Shown one piece after another: positions 11,871-23,159 of a stretch of DNA of 64,000 nt. The stretch's first letter is position 1; every line of letters starts with the position of its first letter. The notes below the pieces were generated by a model, which did no database searches, was not told the origin of the DNA, and saw only the letters and a list, made by a program, of their open reading frames with translations. Source of the DNA: Paracentrotus lividus (Eukaryota; Echinodermata; Echinoidea; Camarodonta; Echinidae); contig CALNVZ010003433.1 of the NCBI GenBank assembly GCA_940671915.1, positions 35,846,555 to 35,910,554 of the forward strand. Direction: 5' to 3'. A program made the position numbers and the translations under genes.

Positions 11871-12023
11871 CGACGTTGAAATTCAGTCTGGAAAGTGTTG
11901 ACGCGTCGATGCTGACGTTGTGCGGTGTCGTTCTCCTAGCGTCGCTTGCCTGGTGGAACACTACCCGTCCAAGGGGGTTTCCACCAGGTCCCCGTGGGGT
12001 GCCGATTTTGGGCAGCGTGTTCT
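11867..12023 (+). CDS. P450 gene 1 exon 1: membrane anchor and hinge
   Basis: Begins MTTLKF, continues with a hydrophobic stretch TLCGVVLLASLAWW and the hinge RGFPPGPRGVPILGS, and ends in phase 1 before GTGAGT. Confidence 0.9.
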
Positions 12024-15000
12024 GTGAGTATTTTTGTTTCATTCATATATTAATATCACCGATGTATTCATTGAGTAGTGTTCTTATTTCAGTTTAAGAT
12101 ATAACCCGTCAAAACAAGTTTTGCAACTCAAATTCGAGCCCAAATATTAAATAATGCCCTCCCCATCAGTCTCGAGTTGCTAAACTTGTTTTGAGCCAGA
12201 GGGGTTGCATATCATGCATATTAAACATTAATAACATAGTTTAATGAAACTATGTCAACATTGTGACTTAAATTATTTTAACATTATCATTATTTTTACC
12301 TAGTGTCCTAAATTTCATATGCATGTCTGTATTTCATTGCTATGTTATTTTTTATGTATTCGTCTATTTTATTTGTATCTTGCGTTTCTTATGCCTGAAA
12401 TCTGAATAAGTAGAATTGAATTGAATTGAATTACATATGATGCCGTTTTTACCTCAGCCATGACGGCTAGCCCCGAGGAGGTATTCGAGCGATGGAGTAA
12501 GCAGTATGGTGACGTGTTCGGGTTCAAAGCCGGAGAGAGGTGGATCGTCGTCATTAACCACCAGGACGCAATCAGGGAAGCCCTTGTCAAACACGGGGTC
12601 GAATTCGCTGGCAGACCAGATTTCTTCTCGTGTAAGTATGTGAGGAGAGTTCGGTAATACATGTATTGTTATCAGGAATGGAGCGGTAATAGGGGGTCTT
12701 CGAATTGTATAGAAATGTCGCCCCTACGAGGTTGAGAAGTAAACAAGAAACTTTTCATCAATAACTACAATAATAATTGGGACGTTTTCTCGCGTGAGGT
12801 TCACAAATTTCACTCGCTATCCGTTGCAGTCGACTGGTCGGTAGAAACGAACTTTGGTTCAGCCTGTCGACTAGTCACTAGTGGACGTGTCTACCAAGTG
12901 TTTGGGCCTCACGCGTGAATAAGCTCCCATTATTATCATAATTATTGTATACCTGTCAACCTCGTAGATTCGGCTCCTCGACACAATTCGAAAACTCCCC
13001 ATTAACCCTCGCTGTCATTCCTTTTTCATTCATCTCTAAATTGACTGTTGATTGGTTCGAATCTTGGTCTCGTCGGACGGTGACGTAAGGTCAGTCACAA
13101 ACGTAAATAATCATATCTGTAGGTACACAGTCTTTCAACCCCCCACCAACCATAACAAGTGACACAAGAAGGAGTGTCGATCGGTAAATCTCTTGGCCCA
13201 AGAAACTGGCCCCCATGGGCCCTCTTTATTTTTTTCTTTATTTTTTAAATCCAAGTTGCGTTTCCAACATAAACTAGATGGGGGGATGATATGGGCGATA
13301 AGGGCTTTGTTGCGGCTAGAGATACTCATGACAATCCAAATTCAATATCAAACTTTATTGATATAGCATGCTGACAATAACATGTTTGGGAACGTTTAAA
13401 TTGTCACCTTTAAATAACGGTTTATGAAAATTACAATGAAATCTGTATCTGCGAAATTCATATTTCATTCATGTTATGAACGATACTTTAGTACGTCTTG
13501 TATAACCTGTCACAATCAATTTCCCCAGAAATAGATTTACTCCATATCCCTGTGATCCCTTAACTCCTATATGACACATTTGTTTCATATTATTCTGGAG
13601 AGCGGTTGTCATGGAAATGCCACGATGGCCGTCTCCTAATGTCTCCGTTGTTTCCGCATTGTGAAATTAGATCCTATGATTCTCACTTTCTATTTTACCG
13701 CTTTAGATGCGATTATAGGCCTGTTTTGTGTATTTTTTCATTTACCTTCAAATGATATACTAGTCCTATCAACGGTTTTTTTTTAAGGCACTTAATTTAG
13801 AGATGTTCTTATCAGGATGGGCATCCTCGTTAAATCGCTATCTTGTCCCTGCATGATACTCGGTGAAAGATTCTCCGGAATGATCATGATTTAATGTCGG
13901 AAGTTGTTAACCTTTATCGAAAATGAGGTCGATATAATAGAGGATAGGATTATAGGAGTGAGTACACTAGCAAATTTTGAAAAATGTGAGGAGGCAGATG
14001 AAATATCTTCTTTTTTTTTTTTTATAGATAGCAAATTTCTTAATTAAACAAAATTAAAATAAAAATTGATTGGAGCGCACGTCACCTGAGGCTCCTTACT
14101 CTGAAGCCACTGTGAATTCGCATTTATCTCAAATACAAGCATCAAGTTTGCACCGTATATTTGGTCATGTTTTTTGTCGCTAAAACAAATATAATGTATA
14201 CAGAGCACGCTGGATATCTGTTTGTTACAACAACTTAATGGGAACAAATAACACTGATTAGCATTATTATGATTTGATTTTTAACTGATAGAACCATGAT
14301 TTAACCGTAACCACCCCCCCCCTCTCTCTCTCTCTCTCTCCCTCTCTCTGTCCGTCTGTCTCCCTTTTGCTATATCTTGCTACTCACACTGCTACCTATA
14401 TAGTTGACGTTTTCACATATGGTTTTAAAGACATCATCTTCAGTACGTATTCGGAATCATGGAGGTTGCATCACAAGCTTGCCCATTCAGCTTTGAGGTG
14501 AGTTCATTCATGGCTTTTACAAAATGATGAATGAAAATTATCCAGGGAGACTTGAAGAAGATCCTTCAAAGCATTAGGAGTATATAGTGTTAGAATTTTG
14601 ATTTTGCAACAACACTAGCGATTTGCTCTCCTATGCTGTGTATGTAGATTCCATGATTTTTTTTTTTCTTCATGTTTCTTGATGAAGGAATCCAGATCTT
14701 TTTCATAGATACAATTACATGTATATACACATGGGGTCGATGATAATTACATGGAATGCAGAAAATAAATATTTGATTTATTTTTCTCAAAAAGAAACAA
14801 TTTTAATGATATTAAACACGGGGAGAGCAGCTCGAAAGTGACGTCACAAAATAAAAACAATAGTCATGAATTCGTAACTTTTTTCTACCAAACTTCACTA
14901 TTATTTTCTTTTTCTGTTCTTTTCAATACAATCTAGGTATACCATTCCAGATAAATAACATGCGAAATGTTTAGGAGTAAATGGGAGGCAGCATTTTAAC

Positions 15001-18000
15001 ATAAAACTCTTCATAGATTATTTCCACCCTAACCATTCAAAAAATAAAGAAAGGAGAAAAAAGGGGGGAGGGGAAGATCGACAATGTTCGGAAAGACCAG
15101 ATGCATGCTCCCGAGTTTAAACAACACTCTCCTTGAAATTAAAGGATCTTAGAATATGTGTTTAAAAAAATCAAACACCCTTTATCATACGAACATGACG
15201 AATATGACACGAAATGATCAGTTAAAAAGATTTTTTTTTCCCGATACAATCATTGCAATTGTTGCATCTTTCAGACAGTTTGCATCGGGTAAGCGACTAG
15301 AGAGTCTGTTACACAGCTCGATCACCAAGATGGAGGGATACCTGTCACAGATGAACAACACAGAACCTATCGATCCAAAACTCGTCATTACACTCCTCCT
15401 CTACAACGTCATGTCAACGATGTGCTTCGGAAAAGAGTAAGTATGACATCATAAGAGTTGAGATGGGGATAGAGACGCAGTAAGTGAGGGGAGAAGAAGA
15501 GGGATGGAAAAAGACAGACAGGAAAGAGGTTCAAGACCCTGTTGTTACCCTAAAATTCGTCGCCATACTACACTGTTCGTCATAAAGGTGGAATATTTTT
15601 TTCTGGCTCAAGCGACATTATGTTGCTCCGTTATTAATTTCTTGAATGTGTTTGTCACCGCTTTCACTTTCTGGGATCCTGAGTATATTTTGGACGTTCC
15701 CTCAACCCTTCACGGGGATTTTTCTTCAAAAAATGTTGTAGTCCCCAGAAGATGGCCATTTTCGTCATTTTTTCCTTATTTTTGGGGCCCTTTTTTGTTC
15801 ACGCGACCCACCAAGGCCCCTCAGTCCTACCCCAAGGAAACACGTCTGAGGTGGAGATTTGTTATTGTTCATTAAATCAAATCTAGATTTATGGTTACAG
15901 GCTCGACTCTTTTGTCTAGGGGAGGGGTCAAAATTTATTTTGATTGGGGTTCAACATTCATTTTATTCATTTTTACACCATTTCTGCCTTCCCTAAATTC
16001 TATTGTAAAATCTCAACCAAACATTAATCAAAATAAAATATTATCAATAATGACTTTTTACAGCTTTGTCATCAAGGCTAAACAAAATTGAAGGGGAAAA
16101 TGATGATATTTAAGGGTTAAAGATGTTTTTTTTTTTTCATTTCTTTTGTTTTCAGCATAAAGATGGAATAAAATATTCCGAATTTTCACCAATCTCGTTT
16201 TTTACTTCAACCCCTCCCCTAGACAAGAGACCTTAGCCTGTCCCCAGAAATATAGATTTAACTTAAAGAACAATATAAAACAGTACACCTCAGTCGCATT
16301 TCCTGGGGGTAGGACTGAGGGGGGCTTGATCGGCCGGGAAAACAAAAAGGGGCCCCAAAATGAGAAAAAATGACAAAAATGGGCATCACGGGGGTTGACA
16401 AAACTTTCTTGGAAAAAATTCCACGTGAAGGGTTGGGAGAATGTCCAAGATAAAGCCAGGGTCCCAAAAAGTCAAAGCAGGGACAAACATATTCAAGAAA
16501 TGAAAGTCAAAGCAAAATCATGTCGCTATAGCTGCAAAAAAAATATTCCACCTTTATGACGGACAGTGTACTTTACGACGCGACGGCATGTCCGCTATTG
16601 TCATGATTGTATTGAATGCTTCAAAAACGAGTGTTTTTTATGAATGGTAGTGAGAGAGTGAAAAGAGAGAGGGGTGATGGAGAGAGAGAGAGATAGATAG
16701 AAATAGGGAGAAAGGGGGAGAGAAAGATGGAGAGGGAGAGAGAGAGAGAGAGATATGGGGGTTGGTGGAGAGAGATTTGTTTGCAAGTTTCCCAACCATC
16801 GTCATAGGCCTGCTTTCTAAATCGCCCAAATAAAAATGTTTGTTTTGTAGCTACGATTTCGTCGACGAGAAATCTCAATAGCTTGAAGGAGAATAACGAG
16901 AACTAACGAAGGAGTTCCGGACTGGGCGTGGCGCCGACTTCTTTCAATGGGCAAGCATCTCCCGACTCCGGGGAGTGAAGATGGTGCACAGAATGCGAGA
17001 CGAGCTTCATCGTTCTTATGGGATGAGCTCGAGAGCCACAAGGCTAAAATTTGATCCAGGTATTTGATATTTCAACAATCTTCAAGTTTAAGACGTAGAG
17101 ATGGTATTGCTAGTAGATTCTACCACGTACGCGTGGTTTATGTAGTCAGTGGCGGATCCAGGATTTCATTTACAGGGGGGGGGGCCAAAATTAGAATTTC
17201 ATCTTTGGTACATCCAAATTTTTTTCCCGTTAACATCGGGCGAGGCAAAAGGTAAGGGGGGGGGTTGGTGTTTAATTTTTTTGGCCTTCGGGCATCAAGA
17301 GGTCATATGTATCAGCTATAGGGGTAAGGTTGGGGGTCCATCGGCCCGCTTATCTATTTTGCTCCCCTTTTTTTTTTCTTCTTTCTTCTCCTTTTTTTTT
17401 TTTTTTTTCCTTTTTTTTTTTTTTTTTTGCTAGGGGAGGGGGGGCCGGGGCCCCGTTGGCCCCCCTGGATCCGCGCCTGAGCATCTAGATGGAAAATGAA
17501 ATCCGTGACTCCGCTGTCTTCAGATGGTATACGACTACGGGTATTATAAACCAGTAGCAATATGTGAGCGTAGTGAAAGCTAGTATTAATTTGAAACCGT
17601 TTGTTACGTCAAAACAGAAATGCCCACCATCATGTCCCTTTAAATGGTTACATTATAACTGTAGGTAAATAAAAAGCATAAAATGGCAGGGCTCATTTAT
17701 AGCAAAATGGTTAGAGCCACCATTATTTTTATCTGAATTATCTTTGTGGCGTTTCAGGTAAATTTTGTGTGGGCTTAGACATGTTGATGACAATAATAAG
17801 ATGATTCTTAAACTTTAGATTTATAAACCTTTTGCCTGTATACAGGATTACATTCATAAAGAAAGACGGGGCAACGACATCCCCAATTGTCATATCTGTC
17901 AGCGATGAGTGGTTCTTGGGAAAGGGAAGGGTGTTAATGGAGAGGAATATCGGGGAATTATACAAAAGTATCTTCCAAATCTTTTCGAAAACGCATCGAC

Positions 18001-20187
18001 ATAAGACCGTACTATATTGTATTATATTTCTTATTTCTTTTCGATTTCTTGTTATGTTTATGTATCTGACATCATCAGTAGGCCTATGGACTTCTTTATT
18101 ATTTTTTTTTCTTCTTCAGATAATGTTCGAGACTTCTTTGACATGCTCTTGTTAGCTCAGAAGGAAGCATCTGACGCTGGTAAACGAGATTCAGAGATGC
18201 TAACCGACACACATCTGGTTCTAACAGTCAGCAATATGTTTGCAGGTATGAAAAGTATGAAAACTTTTGCTTCTAAAGTAGATGATGTCATCGACGCACA
18301 TGACAAAACAACAACAAAAAAAGCTAGAAAATTGTGTTCTCGAGTTCTTTTCGGCATTATAAACTTCCATATATGGCACTCCTTCCAATAACTGTATCGG
18401 AAAGTTAAACGCAGTATCATTGCGTGATGATGCATGTATTGCACAATAAATAAATCATGTCCTCAAATCACTTTAGAATCATTATTTGAAACAAACGTAT
18501 CAAATAAAGATTTATACTTATATTATTTAACCAACCATACTCTATTGGACAGCCGGGATCCAGACAACCACCGAGACACTCTACTGGGCCCTCGCCTTCA
18601 TGGTCGAGCACCAGAGCATCCAGTTCAAGGTCCAGGCCGAGATCGACGACGCACTCGGTCGTAAGCGTCTTTCCTTTGTCGATGACCGTGGAAGCATGCC
18701 GTACACCGAAGCCACGCTGTATGAGGTGATGCGCTACAGCTCGATTCTGCCGATAGCAGTCCCACATGCAACGACTTGCGATGTCAATTTTAGTAAGTTC
18801 ACGCTACCAAATCCAATCAAAAGGATGCGATCTCCGAATTTGCGACGAAGAGAACGCTATTTTACTATTTTGTTTCACCAGTAGTTTCACACCAAGTGTT
18901 AAGGAACTGGAGTCACCGACTGTGTCTATCCTAGATGACACGTACGTACAGGCTTTGAGAGAATAAACCTCACAAGGTCCAATACGGAATTATGGTAACT
19001 ATCCCGTTTTAAAGTAGAAAGGATATTCTTTGAAAATTGTACTGTATTTGAAATCCAAATTGTAACTTTGATTTATTTTGTTGATCAAGTTTTTATTGCC
19101 ATACTCGGAATTTCTCTCCCGTTCCTTCTCCTCTTCCTTTTATCCGTTAGTTTACCTCTCCACATACCCCCCCCCCCCCTCTCTCTCTCTCTCTCTTACC
19201 TATCAATCAATTTTGATGTCCGTCTTTATTTGCTCAAATCACTTTCCTCTGAGGTCTACTTGTTGAAAACTGTACTTGGATGAATGTCAATGAATACACC
19301 AGTCTTTGCTTATTCTCTTCCGTTCTTCTCCCTTTTGTTACATAGCACTATACTTACTTTCTGTATTTTACTATTTCAAATGACGTAGTAAATACATCTT
19401 TAATTATTTATCTGCAGGAGGTTATAAAATCCCGAAGGGAACAGTTGTCATGTTTAACACCTACTCTATGCACTTTGACCCTAGTGCCTGGGAGGACCCT
19501 GCTTTATTCAAACCGGGTAAGAACCACTTTCTATGTTTCGTTTGAACTGACACTTCTGGAATGTCATGAAAACTACTTTCATGAGTCTATTAAGATATAT
19601 TAAAAATTCAGATTTATTAGTACGGGAAAATATTGATTGTTTTTGGCTTACTGTTAAAGTATTTCCATAAGGATTATGGATAACAGTTCTATTTTAAATG
19701 GTAGGAACAAATATTCAATTTTTTTATCAACTGTCAAAATATGTGGTAGTATGCAATGTATTTCATTTATTTACTAAATGTTATGAAACATGTCGCGTAG
19801 TCCTTATACTAGGTAATGCAGGAAGTATGAATCATTTTAATGATAAAGATTTTTCTAGTATCCTTTTGAAATAAGGTGCACTTTAAAACGTTAAACCCAT
19901 TGCTGTCCTCCAATATTCTCTCTTTCGAAGAGCACTTTCTGGACGACAGTTGTAGCGTTCGTCAGCATCCATCGAGCTTTCTTCCGTTCGGAGCTGGCCG
20001 CAGGAGCTGCCTAGGAGAAGTCGCGGCCAAGACAGACCTTATTAACATCTTCACTTGGCTTCTACAGAATTATTCCTTCAAGAAGGTGCCCGGTCAGGAG
20101 TCGAACAGTTTGCTTCAAGTTATTGAGAACAGTGCTGTCGGTAGGAACTTAAAGAACTATGAACTGATCATGGAAAAGAGGAATTGA
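11867..20187 (+). CDS. Cytochrome P450 gene 1 (clan 2, CYP2/CYP17-like), nine exons
   Basis: Exons: 11867-12023, 12458-12631, 14404-14497, 15275-15436, 16851-17059, 18120-18245, 18553-18792, 19418-19516, 19931-20187 (1518 nt, 505 codons plus stop, the usual length for a microsomal P450). All introns are GT-AG with consistent phases. In order: a hydrophobic N-terminal ER anchor (about residues 15-30); the PPGPRG hinge; a C-helix with W130 but His134 instead of Arg; an I-helix AGIQTT (308-313) with Gln311 where Asp or Glu is usual; ExxR at E365-R368; PEHF near 420-423, with His as in vertebrate CYP2; and the haem loop FGAGRRSCLGE with Cys447. The expected role is an NADPH-dependent monooxygenase on the cytosolic face of the ER; the substrate is unknown. 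Exon 5 carries compensating frame disturbances and two in-frame stops. A possible AATAAA lies near 20601. The gene is convergent with gene 2. Confidence 0.9.
12458..12631 (+). CDS. P450 gene 1 exon 2
   Basis: Follows an ACCTCAG acceptor. Encodes EEVFERWSKQYGDVFGFK, then AGERWIVV, and ends in GRPDFFS in phase 1 at GTAAGT. This is the N-terminal beta-sheet / B-helix region of clan-2 P450s. Confidence 0.92.
14404..14497 (+). CDS. P450 gene 1 exon 3: C-helix
   Basis: Too short to stand out as an ORF. It reads DVFTYGFKDIIF then SWRLHHKLAHSAL between a TATATAG acceptor and a GTGAGT donor. The WxxxR Arg that normally pairs with a haem propionate is His134 here (gene 2 has Arg). It follows an intron of about 1.8 kb (12632-14403) in which nothing else was recognised apart from a CT tract at about 14312-14350. 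Confidence 0.88.
15275..15436 (+). CDS. P450 gene 1 exon 4
   Basis: Encodes RQFASGKRLESLLHSS, then a hydrophobic segment ending LLLYNVMSTMCFGK. It aligns with gene 2 exon 4 (one codon shorter there). Acceptor TTTCAG, donor GTAAGT. Confidence 0.92.
15569..16570. mobile_element. 1.0 kb hairpin TIR element, copy 2 (in P450 intron 4)
   Basis: The same family as 3833-4841, with matching TA flanks, termini CACTGTTCGTCATAAAGG / CCTTTATGACGGACAGTG and internal inverted blocks. The two copies differ mainly by point changes and small indels, so both are recent. It starts about 130 bases after exon 4 and encodes no transposase. Confidence 0.87.
16640..16765. repeat. GA/GATA-rich microsatellite
   Basis: Runs of GAGAGA with interspersed GATAGATA and GGGAGA. 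It gives rise to long but meaningless minus-strand open frames rich in Ser/Leu/Pro. Confidence 0.8.
16851..17059 (+). CDS. P450 gene 1 exon 5, frame disturbed
   Basis: The splice sites (TTTGTAG acceptor, GTATTT donor) and the length of 209 bases match gene 2 exon 5 exactly. The correct frame at both ends gives YDFVDE and KFDPG, but TAG and TAA codons appear in frame near 16880-16900. There the homologous residues (SLKENNE) are found in another frame. A second pair of offsets surrounds residues DELESHKA before the donor. The net shift is zero. Either several small indels are sequencing or assembly errors, or the allele is inactive. Confidence 0.75.
17145..17480. mobile_element. G-rich-ended TIR element in P450 intron 5
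   Basis: Left end TCAGTGGCGGATCCAGG and right end CCTGGATCCGCGCCTGA are inverted repeats. Just inside lie G-runs (left) and a C/G-rich block (right), with a long T tract at about 17368-17428. The arrangement resembles the larger elements at 20840-22473 and about 37805-39113. Confidence 0.7.
18120..18245 (+). CDS. P450 gene 1 exon 6
   Basis: Encodes NVRDFFDMLLLAQKEA, then LTDTHLVLTVSNMFA, leading into the I-helix. Acceptor CTTCTTCAG, donor GTATGA; one codon longer than gene 2 exon 6. Confidence 0.92.
18553..18792 (+). CDS. P450 gene 1 exon 7: I-helix and K-helix
   Basis: Starts within AGIQTTTETLYWALAF (I-helix, Gln311 in the acid position), continues with KVQAEIDDALGR and SMPYTEATLYEVMR (ExxR = E365..R368), and ends DVNF in phase 1. 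It is 240 bases long, as in gene 2. Confidence 0.93.
19161..19197. repeat. C-run plus CT microsatellite in P450 intron 7
   Basis: CCCCCCCCC followed by CTCTCTCT repeats within the intron between exons 7 and 8. Confidence 0.85.
19418..19516 (+). CDS. P450 gene 1 exon 8
   Basis: Encodes GYKIPKGTVVMFNTYSMHF, then DPSAWEDPALFKP: the beta-2 / K'-helix region leading to the PERF-like motif. TCTGCAG acceptor, GTAAGA donor, 99 bases as in gene 2. Confidence 0.92.
19931..20187 (+). CDS. P450 gene 1 exon 9: haem-binding loop and C-terminus
   Basis: Encodes EHFLDD, FLPFGAGRRSCLGE (haem Cys447) and ends MEKRN-stop at 20187. Acceptor TTTCGAAG. Its length of 257 bases equals that of gene 2 exon 9. Confidence 0.95.
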
Positions 20188-20839
20188 TAATGTTAACAGA
20201 CTCTAGAAATGATTCCGCTGAGTGACCTTTTTTTCAGCAAAGTCAATGTGTCAGTCAATGTCAGAGTCATGTGACAAGTTTGCAGTTATAAAAAGTTAGT
20301 ATCGCCTCCTAAGACGACTCGACTTTTGAAAACAGTGCGCACAGCGGGAAATTATGAAATATAAATTGCTCATGAAGAAGAGGAACTAAAACTTCTCACT
20401 GGCATTGTAAAATATTTAAGTTTAAGTTTTCTTGTTTGTTTGTTTGTTTGTTTGTTGTTGTTTTTTTAGTAGATAAAACAGTTCAGTGGACAGCCTTGTG
20501 CATATTCTATGAGCAAGCTGATTGTATCATTGATGAACTTTTTATTTTTTATTTTATTATATGAAATCTTTTATATTTCATTTTTTTCATACATCCTTAT
20601 TAATAAAAATTATAGCAACGACGATAAAAAAAAAATGCGGCTCGAGTTTGAATCAAGATCAGGATGTAAAATACTTTTGTACATAAATTGTTTTGTTTTG
20701 TTTTATTTCTTTATTTTATTTTTTGAAGAGTTGGTTCAACAAAAAAGTGGCCACCCTGACGAAAAAACCTCACAATATCCCAGAGTATGAACACATTGTG
20801 AACACACTGTGACATAATGTGATCACAATATGACCAAAC
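20188..20839. other. 3' flank of P450 gene 1
   Basis: Contains a GTTT microsatellite (about 20429-20466), a candidate AATAAA at 20601-20606 for gene 1, and repeated ACACATTGTG-type words just before the TIR element. No further gene. Confidence 0.5.
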
Positions 20840-22473
20840 TCAGGCCCGTAACTAGGATTTTTACGGGGGGGTTCGAAATCTGAAAAAGTGGACCTTTTTC
20901 AAGAATTTTTTTTCGAGCGCGAAGCGCGAGCCGAAAATTTTGAATTAAACTTGGAGTAAACTATGCATTATCATGATTATAGACTCTATTTAGTATCCGC
21001 GAGCACGAAGCTCAAAACTGGGGTTAATTGTGCATTATAGACCCTAATTATAGTATCCGCGAGTGCGAAGCGCGAGCTGAAAATTTTAGGAATCTTAATG
21101 GCTTTTATGATTTTGTATTGTTCATTTTAGTAATGAATATAAAGGAATGCGAGCGCGAAGCGGGAGCCCAAAATTTTGAGGACAAAATTGGAGTTAATTG
21201 TGCAATATAGAGCCTATTTAGTATCCGCGAGCAGAAATCTTTGACCTAAAAATTGTGCCTAAGAGACTCTTTTTAGGATCCATGTTGAAGATACATAATA
21301 ATCTTGGCTCGTTAAATAAATAATCTTTGCTATGAATATTTTGTGGGCTGGAGGCCCCTAGACCACCCCCAATCTGGCCCAAGCACAATCACACCAATTC
21401 TTTTGACAAGGTTTGTCTCCAGCAGAGGGCACTGGGTCCAACCCTTTGTTTTAAATATACTTGCTTGTTAATTTTACAGTGCGAGGTCGCATAGTGACCG
21501 AGCAGGAAAATTTGGGGTTTTAAAAGACATATGAAGTATCAGTAAGGAACTTTGTAAGTATTGTAAGTGAAACTTTTAGAGAAAATTGTCCATGGGACTT
21601 ATAAAGAGTATGAAAGGCTTCTTTTTAGTTAATAAAAAGGCATTTTTAAGCTAAGAAAGGGGCAAGAGTGCTGAAAAAGTGGGAGCATTGTGCCCTGCCC
21701 CGGTTCCACCGCCTCTGATAGCCCCAATATCCTCCAAGCGAAGGCGAGTAGAAAACTTTGAGCTCAAATTGTAGTTTATTGTTGCTTAGTGACCCTATTT
21801 AGTATCGCGACGAGCGCGAAGCGCGAGCCGAATTTTGGAGTTTTTAAAGAAATATGGTAGTAACAAGGGGCCCTTTTTAATATTAAAAGTGCCCCTTTCT
21901 AAACAGAAGTTGTCCACGCGGACTTTTCAAAACTCTGAAAGGCTTCTTTTTAGTATAAAGATGACACATTTTTAGTAGAAAAGGGACACTTTTTGGTCAT
22001 AATAGGGGCACCTTTAGGTGGATGAAAAAGTGGGTTCACTGTGCCCCCTGCCCCCCCCCGATCCACCGCCTCTGCCACTAGGCCTTATTTCTGTTATATC
22101 ATTTCCAAAATTGAAGATAACATAATTTTAATATAAAAAATAGAGATACAAATGCAAACGGAAACATTCTTGTTTAAACGGTTTAAGTGTAATTCCTGCG
22201 TAATTTATTCTGAAAATCATGATTATCATCCACAAATAAAATGTGCGAGCGCGAAGCGCGAGCGAAAGATTTTACATGTAGGGGGACTGAAAGCAAAGTG
22301 TTTTAATCTTCCTTTCTTGTATTTCTATTCAAGTAATCTGCCTGCATTTCCTGCCAACAAACGGGGGGTTTTAATTTTTTTTTTTTTTTCTTTTTTTTTT
22401 GGTCAAGCGGACCCTGCTCGCCTGCGGGGGGGTTCGTTCGAACCCCCCGAACCCCCCCTGGTTACGGGCCTGA
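20840..22473. mobile_element. 1.63 kb G-rich-ended TIR element with GCGCGAAGCGCGAGC subrepeats
   Basis: The termini TCAGGCCCGTAACTAGG and CTGGTTACGGGCCTGA are inverted repeats, with G-runs just inside. The interior contains scattered GC-rich words of the type GAGCGCGAAGCGCGAGC (near 20917, 21060, 21149, 21808 and 22247), alternating with AT-rich filler such as AATTGTGCA..ATAGA and a recurring TATTTAGTATC(C)GCGA. No transposase frame was found. It sits between the convergent P450 genes. Confidence 0.75.
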
Positions 22474-23124
22474 CTGTGGCACAGTGTAGTCACAATGTGC
22501 CTTATATTTTCCAATACCGACAGTTCGAAAATGGGCTGAATCCACACAGTCGTCACATTGTGAAGGACTCGGAAATTATGTTCAGTATGGCCCATTTCTA
22601 CAGTGTTTCCACGGTGTGATTGACTCTGTGTTTTTTCCGGCATGGTACAAATCGCAAAAAAACTTGTGTCGTCAGCAGTTAATGAACCAGCAAAAACAAG
22701 ACAAACCAAAACAAAAAACGATTGTCCGTTTGATTGTAAGTCAACTATTACGACGATTATGTCAAGTTAAGATACAGGAAATGAAGGTAAAAATAGCCAT
22801 CTGCATAACAAATGGATATTTGTCTCCAAAGTTAGCCATTTTTAAGAAAAGTGTAAGACCTATTAAACGCAAAACTATACATATAATACATTTGTCATGC
22901 ACTGAAATAAATTCGTCAAGTATTACATATATTTCATTATGCAAGCAAATTGATTTGTCAAAAAGCATTGCTCGATATCCACTGCATGACGAATCATTTG
23001 TGTCACTGAAAACAAATTTGTCATACACAAGATTGTCACAAAAATTCGCTTTTGACTCATTATGCCTTTACAATCTTTTTATTTACATTTGAGTAACAAC
23101 AACAAAAATAATAGAATAATGATA

Positions 23125-23159
<35 letters not shown>

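Noticed and set aside
16601..16878. Minus-strand open frames of 64-85 codons
   Set aside because: They come from a GA microsatellite (Ser/Leu/Pro-rich translation) in a P450 intron.
22152..22619. 155-codon plus-strand open frame
   Set aside because: It runs through the right end of the G-rich TIR element and its T-tract; no domain is visible.
22616..23092. 158-codon plus-strand open frame
   Set aside because: Basic, Ser/Ile-rich translation with no recognisable motif, no splice context, and flanked by repeats.
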